From an uncultured Opitutaceae bacterium (GTDB lineage Bacteria; Verrucomicrobiota; Verrucomicrobiia; Opitutales; Opitutaceae), in the NCBI GenBank assembly GCA_937889545.1, contig CALAOT010000046.1, positions 1 to 57,581 of the forward strand: a DNA stretch of 57,581 nt. Reading direction: 5' to 3'. The notes under the pieces were generated by a model, which searched no databases, was not told where the DNA came from, and worked only from the letters and a program-made list of their open reading frames with translations. The position numbers were made by a program, and so were the translations under genes. The first letter of the stretch is position 1. Each line of letters opens with the position of its first letter. Shown here in pieces: positions 9,692-17,308 of this stretch.

Positions 9692-11020
9692 TCAGGGTTG
9701 CGGCAGCGGGTCGAGACCGAGGGCGCGGCGCAGATCGACCACGGCGAGCCGCTCGTCGCAGCCGGCCATGGTGCGGCGCAGCCGCGCCTCGAGCAGCCGG
9801 CCCTCGGCGCCAATTAGGTCCGCGGTTAGCAGCGCCTCTTTCTGGAAGCGCGCCCGGCTTAGCGCGGCGCTTTCCTCGGCCTGCTCGACCGCGCCCGCCG
9901 TCACCGCGAGGCGTTCGACCGCATCGTCGTGCGCGAGCCGGGCCTGCACGACCTCGAGGCCGATGCCCAGCTCAGCCTTGCGACGCAACTCCTTCACCTG
10001 TGCCACCTCGGCGGCCGCCTGCCGGACCTTGCCCGAAGTCTGGCCGCCATCGAAGAGGTTCAGGTCGACCGCCATGCCTGCGAGCCAGCTGTCGCCGTCG
10101 CGATTGAGCTTCCAGCCCCGATCATACTGATAGCTGGCGAATGCGTTGACCGAGGGCCGACGGCCGCTCCGCGCCGCCTCAACCATGGCCTCCGACGCGC
10201 GCAGGCGCGCATCGAGGCCGAGCAATTCCGGCCGCCGCGAGTAATCGCGCGTGTCCGGGGCGGTCAGCCGCGCGAGTGAAGGGTCGTCGCGCGCGAATTC
10301 GACGGGCTCGTCCGCCGGGTCGATGCCGAGGGCGAACCAGAATGCGCGCTCCGCAAGCGCCGAGGCGTGGTGGGCCGACGACAGCGACTCGCGCGTCTGC
10401 GCGAGCTGGACCTCGAGGCTGAGGAGATCCGCCTTGAGCAACTGGCCGGCGTCGAAGCGCGCCCGGGCGACGGAAACCGCCGCCTCATAGGCCCTGACGC
10501 CGCCGCCCACAGCGCCGACCGCCTCGCGCGCCTTCTGCAGGCCCAGCGCGGCCTTCACCACTTCGGCAGCGAGCTCGTTGCGGGCGGCGCTCACATCGTA
10601 GCCGGCTGCCACGGCACCTGCCTCTGCGGCCTTCCGGCCCGCCGTGGCGTGTCCGCCGCTGTAGAGGTTGTAGGCGACCGTGCTTGTGGCGTTCAGGTCG
10701 TCGATCTGCCCGGGATGGTTGAAATCCAGCCCGAAGTTGAACGCCCGCTGATTCAGAATGGATCCGAACGCCGCCATCGGGCTGTTCGTGTCGGTGTAGC
10801 GGCCGCTCACGCCCACCTGGGGAAGCCAGGCGCTCTGCGCCTGCTGGACAAGGGCCTCCGCGCCCTCGGCGCGCGCGCGCGCAAGCCGCGAATCCGGGCT
10901 GTGTTCTAGCGCGACCGCAACCGCGTGATCGAGCGTCCACGGATCGGCTGCTGCCGCCGTGGAACCGAGCCCGAGCGCTGCGGCGATGGCAAGGGGGGCC
11001 CAGGAGAGGGTCGCGGACAT
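9692..11020 (-). CDS. TolC-family outer-membrane efflux protein
   Basis: This 442-aa outer-membrane channel protein has an N-terminal signal peptide ending near AAAADPW. It contains two related halves of long amphipathic helices and short strands, the standard OEP repeat (for example LDHAVAVALEHSPDSRLARA and the later LFDGGQTSGKVRQAAAEVAQ). The ATG at 11020 was chosen over the one at 11047 because the signal peptide then begins properly and the gene stays clear of the gene ending at 11028. It is the outer-membrane part of the adjacent RND system. Confidence 0.92.
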   Translation of the reverse strand: MSATLSWAPLAIAAALGLGSTAAAADPWTLDHAVAVALEHSPDSRLARARAEGAEALVQQAQSAWLPQVGVSGRYTDTNSPMAAFGSILNQRAFNFGLDFNHPGQIDDLNATSTVAYNLYSGGHATAGRKAAEAGAVAAGYDVSAARNELAAEVVKAALGLQKAREAVGAVGGGVRAYEAAVSVARARFDAGQLLKADLLSLEVQLAQTRESLSSAHHASALAERAFWFALGIDPADEPVEFARDDPSLARLTAPDTRDYSRRPELLGLDARLRASEAMVEAARSGRRPSVNAFASYQYDRGWKLNRDGDSWLAGMAVDLNLFDGGQTSGKVRQAAAEVAQVKELRRKAELGIGLEVVQARLAHDDAVERLAVTAGAVEQAEESAALSRARFQKEALLTADLIGAEGRLLEARLRRTMAGCDERLAVVDLRRALGLDPLPQP

Positions 11021-11027
11021 GGCGGGA

Positions 11028-11210
11028 TCAGGTGTTCCGCGCGCCAAGCGCTATCAGGAGGCCGACGAAGGCGCCGTAGAGAGCGCCGCGCCACCACGTC
11101 GAGGTCAGCGGGCAGGTGCCTGAAGTGCATTGCCCGAAGTACCCGACGACCGCGCCGAGGGCCGCAACGGCCCCGACAATGAGCAGTGACCGGCCGGTGA
11201 AGAAGCTCAT
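11028..11210 (-). CDS. Small membrane protein, DUF6132-like
   Basis: This 60-aa protein has two hydrophobic helices separated by QCTSGTCPLTSTWWRGALYG. The CxSGTCPLTS pattern is typical of small DUF6132-type membrane proteins that often accompany DUF2892 and rhodanese genes. It lies between the second DUF2892 gene and tolC, seven bases from the latter, so it belongs to the efflux operon. The paired Cys residues suggest a thiol or metal role, but no function is established. Confidence 0.75.
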   Translation of the reverse strand: MSFFTGRSLLIVGAVAALGAVVGYFGQCTSGTCPLTSTWWRGALYGAFVGLLIALGARNT

Positions 11211-11215
11211 GCCCG

Positions 11216-11449
11216 TCAGCGGTTATCCGCGGAGCGCCCCCACCAGTGGATTACACCGTCCCGGTCGAGCCAGCCGAGCTTCGAGAGCAGGAGGGACGGG
11301 GGGCAAAAGCCCGTCAGGGCCGACTGGAAGAGGTTCAGGCCCGCAAACGTAGGCAAGAGGAGCCACCATCTGCTCACGAACACGGTCAAGGCGACGCCGG
11401 TCAGAACAATGGTGCCGGCGAGGAGGCGGATGAATGCGTCGATCTTCAT
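11216..11449 (-). CDS. DUF2892 (YgaP-type) membrane protein, second copy
   Basis: This 77-aa protein has the DUF2892 layout: two helices, WWLLLPTFAGLNLFQSALTGFCP and a short C-terminal tail. It is the first gene of the leftward efflux operon. The 5' flank holds the inverted repeat facing the divergent ArsR gene, so its expression is probably controlled by that regulator. It is divergent in sequence from the DUF2892 protein at the operon's far end. Confidence 0.8.
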   Translation of the reverse strand: MKIDAFIRLLAGTIVLTGVALTVFVSRWWLLLPTFAGLNLFQSALTGFCPPSLLLSKLGWLDRDGVIHWWGRSADNR

Positions 11450-11486
11450 TTTTAAATGATCCTATTTATGAGCATATCCACATATA

Positions 11487-11503
11487 CTTGACATGTTGTC
11501 AAG
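11487..11503. promoter_or_regulatory. Inverted repeat, likely ArsR-family operator
   Basis: CTTGACA-TGT-TGTCAAG is a perfect 7-3-7 inverted repeat in the gap between the divergent efflux operon and the ArsR gene. Read leftward it contains a consensus -35 hexamer TTGACA at 11502-11497, so a bound repressor would block the efflux promoter. It covers the earliest ATG of the ArsR frame (11493), which argues that translation starts at the later ATG (11523). Confidence 0.6.
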
Positions 11504-11522
11504 CCTTTGCTCCCTCTTGCGC

Positions 11523-11867
11523 ATGGACAGACGGGCCCCTCTCTCGAAAGACGCGCTGGAACTCGTCGCCCATCGATTCGCCGTACTGTCCGAGCCCATG
11601 CGGCTGCGGCTAATCCATGCCCTGTTCGGCGGAGAGATGAGCGTGAACGCCCTCGTCGGCGAGACCGGTGGGACCCAGGCCAACATCTCGCGCCACCTGC
11701 AGGTGCTCGCCCAGGCCAACGTGCTGGCGCGCCGGAAGGATGGGCTTCAGGTGTTCTACTCGATCGCCGATCCCTCGATCTTCAGGCTGTGCGACCTGGT
11801 GTGCGGAAGCTTGGAGAAGCAGTTCTCCAGGAAGGCCGGCGCCTTCACAGGGAACGCGAGTCGCTGA
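11523..11867 (+). CDS. ArsR/SmtB-family winged-helix repressor
   Basis: This 114-aa regulator has the ArsR fold with recognition helix TQANISRHLQVLAQANVL and wing RRKDGLQVFYSIAD. Its only cysteines form a C-terminal pair, LCDLVC, at about residues 92-96; the classical ELCVCDL metal site in helix 3 is absent (the region reads LIHALFGGEMSV). It could sense a thiol-reactive or soft-metal ligand through that pair, but this is inference. It is divergent from the efflux operon and has an inverted repeat at its 5' end, so it most likely represses that operon and itself. Confidence 0.88.
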   Translation: MDRRAPLSKDALELVAHRFAVLSEPMRLRLIHALFGGEMSVNALVGETGGTQANISRHLQVLAQANVLARRKDGLQVFYSIADPSIFRLCDLVCGSLEKQFSRKAGAFTGNASR

Positions 11868-11928
11868 CCAATCTCGCGGCGTCGGGGCTCGCGGGCGGAC
11901 GGCCGTGGCGCCACCCCCCCCACTCTTC

Positions 11929-12402
11929 TCACATCCAACGACGCACTTGCCTCCTAAAAGTCCGGTACGGCTCCCCGAACTTTGCCTCCAGGTAGCTCTC
12001 CTCGCGCAAGATGACGCCAAAATGCAGGATCACCGCCATCGGAACCACAAACAACAGCGGAATCCAGTCATCGAGAATCAAACCCAGCGCCAGCTGCAGC
12101 GAACACAGCGAAAGATACATCGGGTTCCTCGTGAACCTGTATGGCCCAGTTCTTACGAGCGCCACGGCCGGCCGGTCCGGGCGCAAATTCGTCCCCATCG
12201 CCGTAAAGGAGCGGACTGCCCAAATCGCAAAAGAGCCCGAGATTGCCGCCAGCACGAAGCCGGTCCATCGCAACCCGGGGTATTTCGCAACCTGCAGTGG
12301 GTAAGCATAATGGATTAACCCGCTTAGGGCCGCGCACCCGAGGAAGATGAGCGGTGGCGGTGCGATTACATTTGGATGATCTGTGTTGTCCCTTGAATTC
12401 AT
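11929..12402 (-). CDS. Isoprenylcysteine carboxyl methyltransferase-like (ICMT/PEMT) membrane protein
   Basis: This 157-aa integral membrane protein has about four helices and the SAM-binding signature of the ICMT/PEMT superfamily near its C-terminus: VRTGPYRFTRNPMYLSL, then EESYLEAKFGEPYRTF. Bacterial members methylate small molecules or are of unknown substrate. The ATG at 12402 gives a typical family length; an upstream ATG at 12438 would add 12 unremarkable residues. It converges on the ArsR gene and no partner gene is evident. Confidence 0.8.
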   Translation of the reverse strand: MNSRDNTDHPNVIAPPPLIFLGCAALSGLIHYAYPLQVAKYPGLRWTGFVLAAISGSFAIWAVRSFTAMGTNLRPDRPAVALVRTGPYRFTRNPMYLSLCSLQLALGLILDDWIPLLFVVPMAVILHFGVILREESYLEAKFGEPYRTFRRQVRRWM

Positions 12403-12532
12403 GCGCAAATTGGCGGTCGCGATTTGCCACGGGTACATCCGGGACGCGTCGTGCGCAAGCGCAGAGGGCGGCGCCGTTCACGGCTTGGTCCTAGTGCCTC
12501 CTGCCCCTCTTCCGCGGAAGGTTCCCGGAGGG

Positions 12533-12943
12533 TCACTTCTTCAGCCCGCCTCGACCTTCGGCCCGCTCATCCTCGGCTGGCGGAAAATCGGGCAGAAAGA
12601 GGGCGATGTAGAAGAACATGAAGGCGATGAGAAAGGCCAGCACGGCCAGCGTATAGGCCAGGTGCCTGCCGTGCCAGAGGCCGGCAAACCACTCCCGGAT
12701 CTCGGTCGCGAGGATGTTCGCCTTTCCCCCGTAGCGCTCCAGTTGGTCCTGGTATTTCTTGGTATCATACACGCCCGGGATGATGGCATCGTTCGCGTCA
12801 CTTTGCGCGGCCCTCCGATAAACCCACACTGATCCGACCGACCCGGCCACCAGAACGACGTAGCCCATGACATAGAGCCAGATCTGGCTGCGAGTCAGGC
12901 TCTGTTTGCCCTTTCGATCGATTCCGTGGACGTCTTGGCTCAT
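12533..12943 (-). CDS. Hypothetical protein with two transmembrane helices
   Basis: This 136-aa protein has helices at about residues 21-42 and 94-118. The segment between them is periplasmic-sized and hydrophilic (GVYDTKKYQDQLERYGGKAN), and the tail is charged. I do not recognise the family. The middle segment has the look of a small conserved bacterial membrane protein, and the reading frame has strong codon bias. The start at 12943 is preferred to 12976 because the upstream residues carry no feature. Confidence 0.6.
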   Translation of the reverse strand: MSQDVHGIDRKGKQSLTRSQIWLYVMGYVVLVAGSVGSVWVYRRAAQSDANDAIIPGVYDTKKYQDQLERYGGKANILATEIREWFAGLWHGRHLAYTLAVLAFLIAFMFFYIALFLPDFPPAEDERAEGRGGLKK

Positions 12944-13136
12944 GCTGGTGCGCAGGGATTCTTCCCCCGGTACCATATCCGTGAAAAGCGCATATTGGAA
13001 TCAGATGCGCAGCCTATCGGCGCACCGCATGAAAGACGCCTGCGTATGCCGGGCAGTATTTACTCGCGGGAGGCCGCAATCGGGCTTATGTTGCGTGGTA
13101 AGCAGGCGCGCCCCACGCGCGCCCGTATCTCGGCGC

Positions 13137-14612
13137 ATGAAGATCCTTCTAATCAGTCCGCGGACGCCAAACACGTTTTGGAGCTTCAAGCACGTTCTGC
13201 GGTTCGTGGCAAAGAAAGCCGCCTTCCCGCCGCTCGGCCTCATTACGGTTGCCGCCATGCTTCCGCCCGAATGGGAGCTCAGGCTCGTCGACCTCAACGT
13301 CGGCCGCCTTGAGGATTCCGATCTCCGATGGGCCGACTACGTCCTGATCAGCGCGATGATCGTTCACCAGGAATCGGTGCGCGAGATAGCGGGGCGCTGC
13401 AACGCCCTTGACAAACCCATCTTGGCCGGAGGCCCCCTGTTCACCACGGGACACGAATCCTTTCCGGAGATTCAGCACTTTGTTCTCGGGGAGGCGGAGG
13501 AGGTCATGCCGCAGCTTATTGCCGACCTGCGTGCCGGAACGGTCCAACGCGTCTACCGCGCGCCCGGTTTTCCCCGCCTCGAGCAGACGCCGGTGCCGCG
13601 TTACGATCTCCTCAGGCTGCGCAACTACGTGACGATGGCCGCGCAGTTCTCCCGCGGCTGCCCCTACGACTGCGAATTCTGCGATATCATCGTGATGAAC
13701 GGCCGGGTGCCACGGACCAAGGCGCCCGCGCAGTTCATCGCCGAGCTGGAGGCGCTGCGACGCCTGGGCTGGAAGGACATGGTGTTTGTCGTGGACGACA
13801 ACTTCATCGGCAACAAGGCGCGCACCAAGGCTCTCCTTCACGCCATGATCGATTGGCGCGAGCGCACCCGCCCCGAGATGGGTTTCCTAACGGAGGCATC
13901 GATCAATCTGGCCGATGACGCCGAACTGCGCGAGTTGATGGCCGCGGCGGGGTTCCGCAAGGTCTTCGTTGGAATAGAGACGCCCTCGGCCGCCGCGCTC
14001 GAGGAATGCCGCAAGTTTCAAAACACGGGCCGGGATCTCGTCTCGGCAGTGCAGGTGCTGCAGAAATCCGGCCTCGAGGTCATGGGCGGTTTCATCGTAG
14101 GGTTCGACAGCGACACGGGTGACATCTTCAAGCAGCAGTTCGATTTCATCCAGCGCTCCGGAGTCGCGACTGCAATGGTCGGCCTGCTCACCGCGCTGCC
14201 GCAGACGCGGCTCTACCAGCGCCTGAAGAGAGAAGGCCGGCTCATCTCGGAGACCTCGGGCGACAACACGGGGATGGGCGCCCTCAACTTCCACCCAAAG
14301 CTCAACCGCGAGTACCTGGAAAATGGCTATCGCGAACTCATGCGCCGCCTCTACGAGCCGCGGAATTATTACCGCCGCATCCGGGTTTTCCTCAAGAACT
14401 ACCGGGCCAGCAGCGACCGGCTGCGCATTTCCAGAGGCGACGTCGAAGCATTCCTGAAATCGTTCTGGCTGCTCGGTGTTTGGGATCGCGGCCGCTGGGC
14501 CTATTGGCGGTTCTTCCTGGGAACCCTTATCAGGCGCCCGCAGCATTTCCGCGTCGCCATTGAGCTCGCCATTGTCGGCCACCATTTTCGGCGCGTGGCA
14601 GCGGCGCTTTGA
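13137..14612 (+). CDS. B12-binding radical SAM protein
   Basis: This 491-aa enzyme has an N-terminal cobalamin-binding-like Rossmann domain (MKILLISPRTPNTFWSF to about residue 150). A radical SAM barrel follows, with the cluster motif SRGCPYDCEFC (CxxxCxxC). A DUF4070-like C-terminal region starts at about residue 360 (LPQTRLYQRLKREGRL, NYRELMRRLYEPRNYY pattern). It belongs to the large BchE/hopanoid-methylase-like group, whose members often methylate or modify lipids and pigments. The ATG at 13137 starts the conserved domain; upstream in-frame codons lack family sequence. No substrate gene is adjacent. Confidence 0.9.
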   Translation: MKILLISPRTPNTFWSFKHVLRFVAKKAAFPPLGLITVAAMLPPEWELRLVDLNVGRLEDSDLRWADYVLISAMIVHQESVREIAGRCNALDKPILAGGPLFTTGHESFPEIQHFVLGEAEEVMPQLIADLRAGTVQRVYRAPGFPRLEQTPVPRYDLLRLRNYVTMAAQFSRGCPYDCEFCDIIVMNGRVPRTKAPAQFIAELEALRRLGWKDMVFVVDDNFIGNKARTKALLHAMIDWRERTRPEMGFLTEASINLADDAELRELMAAAGFRKVFVGIETPSAAALEECRKFQNTGRDLVSAVQVLQKSGLEVMGGFIVGFDSDTGDIFKQQFDFIQRSGVATAMVGLLTALPQTRLYQRLKREGRLISETSGDNTGMGALNFHPKLNREYLENGYRELMRRLYEPRNYYRRIRVFLKNYRASSDRLRISRGDVEAFLKSFWLLGVWDRGRWAYWRFFLGTLIRRPQHFRVAIELAIVGHHFRRVAAAL

Positions 14613-14971
14613 CCGGCGCGGCGCAAGAGCGACATTGGCCGAAGCGGGCGTTCGGGTACCTGCCGGAAACCCGCTGACGTTACGACGGCGCGTGCCATTG
14701 GTCGTCGTCGGAGCATAGGGCCACTTTGGGCCAGCCCCCCGGACCGAAGTTGCCCTGGTAAGGGCTGCGGATGCAGGGAACCCCGCGTTTGGGAACACGG
14801 CCGCCCATCCGATGGGTCCCTGTCTCTCTGCCGCGACTGCTGTTTTTCCATTCGGGGCTCCCCAATGCGCAGGCCCTGCCGTCCCGGCTTTGACTGCGTC
14901 ACAGGACACCGGGCCATGCGGCACCTGCCTTGTTGGATATCCGGGCTCCGCAGTATCTGCAGCGGGATCGC
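14613..14971. other. Gene-free stretch upstream of nrdD
   Basis: About 360 bases hold no convincing gene. A 61-codon frame on the minus strand (14680-14865) is Gly/Pro/Arg-rich and matches nothing I know. Several short GC-rich stems are possible, but there is no clear riboswitch core or terminator with a T-run. Confidence 0.4.
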
Positions 14972-14977
14972 TTGACT
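14972..14977 (+). promoter_or_regulatory. Possible -35 element of the nrdD promoter
   Basis: TTGACT lies just before the first NrdR-like box. A -10 cannot be fixed: TGTTAT or TTATAC follow at 19-21 bases, longer than ideal. The boxes would overlap or directly follow the promoter, as expected for NrdR repression. Confidence 0.35.
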
Positions 14978-14985
14978 TATTCCAA

Positions 14986-15001
14986 CCACAACCTGTTGTT
15001 A
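14986..15001 (+). promoter_or_regulatory. NrdR-box-like site 1
   Basis: CCACAACCTGTTGTTA has palindromic half-sites CACAA and TTGTT, the core of NrdR boxes. It is the weaker of the two sites. NrdR is the ATP-cone repressor of ribonucleotide reductase operons and binds pairs of boxes. Confidence 0.65.
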
Positions 15002-15017
15002 TACCTCCGCCATATGA

Positions 15018-15033
15018 CCACAATAGGTTGTGT
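15018..15033 (+). promoter_or_regulatory. NrdR-box-like site 2
   Basis: CCACAATAGGTTGTGT carries perfect half-sites CACAA-N4-TTGTG. It starts exactly 32 bases after the first box, about three helical turns, which is the usual spacing of paired NrdR boxes. It ends 33 bases before the nrdD start codon. Confidence 0.72.
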
Positions 15034-15066
15034 TGCGCAGTCTGCTTCAGCTACACCGCATCCCCC

Positions 15067-17061
15067 ATGGTTATCAAGCGCGACGGTCGCCGGGTCGCAT
15101 TCGACGAAACGAGAATCCATCAGGCGATTCTTCGCGCCGCTGCTGCAGTCGGCGAATTTGACTCCGAGGTGGCGGCCCGCCTGGCAGACGACGTCGCGCG
15201 CACGCTGAGGGCGCGTTCGACCGGCGAGGCGATCTCGATCGAGAAGATCCAGGACCAGGTGGAGCTGAATCTCATCCATGCCGGATACCTGAAGACCGCG
15301 CGCGCCTACATTGTCTATCGCGAACAGCGCAAGGTCCAGAGGGCCGACCGCCGCTCGCTTGTCGACGTCGAATCCTCGATCAACGAATACCTCACGCGCC
15401 AGGACTGGCGCGTCGCGGCCAACGCCAACCAGGGATACAGCCTGGGCGGGCTGATCCTCAACATCTCCGGGAAGCTCACGGCCAACTACTGGCTGAACCA
15501 TGTTTACCCGCCCGAGATCGGCGCCGCCCATCGCAGCGGCGACGTGCACATCCACGATTTGGACATGCTCTCCGGGTATTGCGCGGGCTGGTCGCTGCGC
15601 ACCTTCCTCATGGAGGGCCTCAACGGCGTGCCCGGCAGGGTGGACGCACTGCCGCCGAAGCACTTGCACGCGGCCGTCGGGCAGATCGTGAACTTCCTCG
15701 GCACACTCCAGAACGAGTGGGCCGGCGCCCAGGCGTTCTCCTCGTTCGACACCTACATGGCGCCCTTCATCCGCAAGGACAACTTGCGCTTCGAGGAGGT
15801 GCGCCAGTGCATCCAGGAGCTCATATACAACCTCAACGTCCCCTCTCGCTGGGGCACGCAGACTCCCTTCACCAACCTCACCTTCGACTGGACCTGTCCC
15901 GAGGATCTCCGCATCCAGGTGCCGATCATCGCCGGTCAGGAGCAGCCCTTCACCTACGGCGACCTCCAGCCGGAGATGGACATGATCAACCGCGCCTACA
16001 TCGAGATCATGAGCGAGGGCGACGCGAAGGGGCGCGTGTTCACCTTCCCCATCCCGACCTACAACATAACGCGGGACTTCCCGTGGGACGCGGAGAACAC
16101 CGACCGGCTCTTCGCCATGGCGGCGAAGTACGGCCTTCCCTATTTCCAGAATTTCATCAACTCCGACCTGAAGCCGAACATGATCCGCTCGATGTGCTGC
16201 CGGCTGCAGCTCGACCTGCGCGAGCTGCTCAAGCGGGGCAACGGTCTCTTCGGCTCGGCGGAGCAGACGGGATCGCTCGGCGTCGTCACACTCAACTGCG
16301 CCCGCCTCGGCTACCTCCACAAGGGCGACGAGGCCGGGCTTCTGCGGCGCGTCGACGAGCTGCTTGACATCGGGCGCAACAGCCTGGAGATCAAGGGCAA
16401 GGTCATCCAGCGCCTGATGGACCAAGGCCTCTTCCCCTTCACGAAGCGCTATCTCGGCACCCTGCGGAACCATTTCTCCACGCTCGGCGTGAATGGCATC
16501 AATGAGATGATCCGCAACTTCACGAACGATCGCGACAACATCACCACCGACTGGGGCTATGCCTTTGCCGTGCGCCTGCTCGATCACATCCGCGCGCGCA
16601 TCCTCAGGTTCCAGGAGGAGACCGGACGCATGTACAACCTGGAGGCGACCCCCGCCGAGGGCACGACGTACCGGTTCGCGAAGGAGGACCGGAGGCGCTG
16701 GCCGGACATCCTGCAGGCCGGCACCGCCAGCAATCCCTATTACACCAACTCGTCACAGCTCCCCGCAGGCTACACCGACGATCCGTTCGAGGCGCTCGAG
16801 CACCAGAACGAGCTCCAGCGCAAGTACACCGGCGGGACGGTCCTCCACCTTTACATGGCGCAGCGTTTCTCGAGCCCGGAGGCCTGCAAGAAGCTGGTCC
16901 GGCGCGCGCTGGAGCGATTCTCGCTTCCCTACATCACGGTCACCCCAACGTTCTCGATCTGCCCGAAGCACGGCTATCTCCCCGGCGAACACGTGTACTG
17001 CCCGAAATGCGACGAGGAGATCCTCCAGCGAAAACAAGCGGAAGCCGCCGGCGTGAACTGA
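15067..17061 (+). CDS. nrdD: Anaerobic ribonucleoside-triphosphate reductase, catalytic chain lacking the glycyl-radical loop
   Basis: This 664-aa class III ribonucleotide reductase makes deoxynucleotides without oxygen. It has an N-terminal ATP-cone (VIKRDGRRVAFDETRIHQAI), the ten-stranded barrel and the finger-loop Cys pair C377-C378 in MCCRL. The C-terminal zinc site reads CPKHGYL...CPKC (C632, C645, C648). The chain ends about 16 residues after the zinc site, where ordinary NrdD proteins continue into the RVxGY glycyl-radical loop. That loop is present in the next gene in another frame. Start: the ATG at 15067 begins the ATP-cone, and the NrdR boxes lie just upstream. The operon continues with the radical-domain gene and nrdG. 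Confidence 0.93.
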   Translation: MVIKRDGRRVAFDETRIHQAILRAAAAVGEFDSEVAARLADDVARTLRARSTGEAISIEKIQDQVELNLIHAGYLKTARAYIVYREQRKVQRADRRSLVDVESSINEYLTRQDWRVAANANQGYSLGGLILNISGKLTANYWLNHVYPPEIGAAHRSGDVHIHDLDMLSGYCAGWSLRTFLMEGLNGVPGRVDALPPKHLHAAVGQIVNFLGTLQNEWAGAQAFSSFDTYMAPFIRKDNLRFEEVRQCIQELIYNLNVPSRWGTQTPFTNLTFDWTCPEDLRIQVPIIAGQEQPFTYGDLQPEMDMINRAYIEIMSEGDAKGRVFTFPIPTYNITRDFPWDAENTDRLFAMAAKYGLPYFQNFINSDLKPNMIRSMCCRLQLDLRELLKRGNGLFGSAEQTGSLGVVTLNCARLGYLHKGDEAGLLRRVDELLDIGRNSLEIKGKVIQRLMDQGLFPFTKRYLGTLRNHFSTLGVNGINEMIRNFTNDRDNITTDWGYAFAVRLLDHIRARILRFQEETGRMYNLEATPAEGTTYRFAKEDRRRWPDILQAGTASNPYYTNSSQLPAGYTDDPFEALEHQNELQRKYTGGTVLHLYMAQRFSSPEACKKLVRRALERFSLPYITVTPTFSICPKHGYLPGEHVYCPKCDEEILQRKQAEAAGVN

Positions 17062-17104
17062 GCGTCGCCATTCTCCCCAACCCCAACCCCCAACAAAATA
17101 AGGG

Positions 17105-17308
17105 ATGTCCACGAATATGATCGCCACCGAGTCCGCCAAAATTCGCCAACCCGACCCCATCGTCCTGACCGACGCCGAGCGCCAGCGCTGCGAGGTCTGG
17201 ACCCGCGTCATGGGCTACCATCGCCCCGTCTCCAGCTTCAACATCGGCAAGCAGGGCGAGCACCAGGAGCGGCGGTTCTTCCAAGAGGCCCGATGCGCGG
17301 AGTCCTGA
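17105..17308 (+). CDS. Separate glycyl-radical domain of the class III reductase
   Basis: This 67-aa protein contains CEVWTRVMGYHRPV followed by SFNIGKQGEHQERRFF. This is the C-terminal glycyl-radical loop found at the end of single-chain NrdD proteins, and Gly37 in RVMGY is the predicted radical residue. It starts 43 bases after the nrdD stop, in a different frame, with AAGGG directly before the ATG. Its TGA overlaps the ATG of nrdG (TGATG). It would have to dock into NrdD and be activated by NrdG, comparable in idea to the spare glycyl-radical subunit YfiD of pyruvate formate-lyase. The second ATG at 17117 is an alternative start. Confidence 0.88.
   Translation: MSTNMIATESAKIRQPDPIVLTDAERQRCEVWTRVMGYHRPVSSFNIGKQGEHQERRFFQEARCAES

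Noticed and set aside
14613..15066. Cobalamin riboswitch before the reductase operon
   Set aside because: No recognisable B12-box or conserved core was found, and class III reductases do not use B12.
17059..17104. Recoding (selenocysteine or frameshift) joining nrdD to the radical domain
   Set aside because: The stop is followed by 43 bases of non-family sequence and the small gene has its own start, ribosome site and N-terminal residues; simple splitting explains it better.
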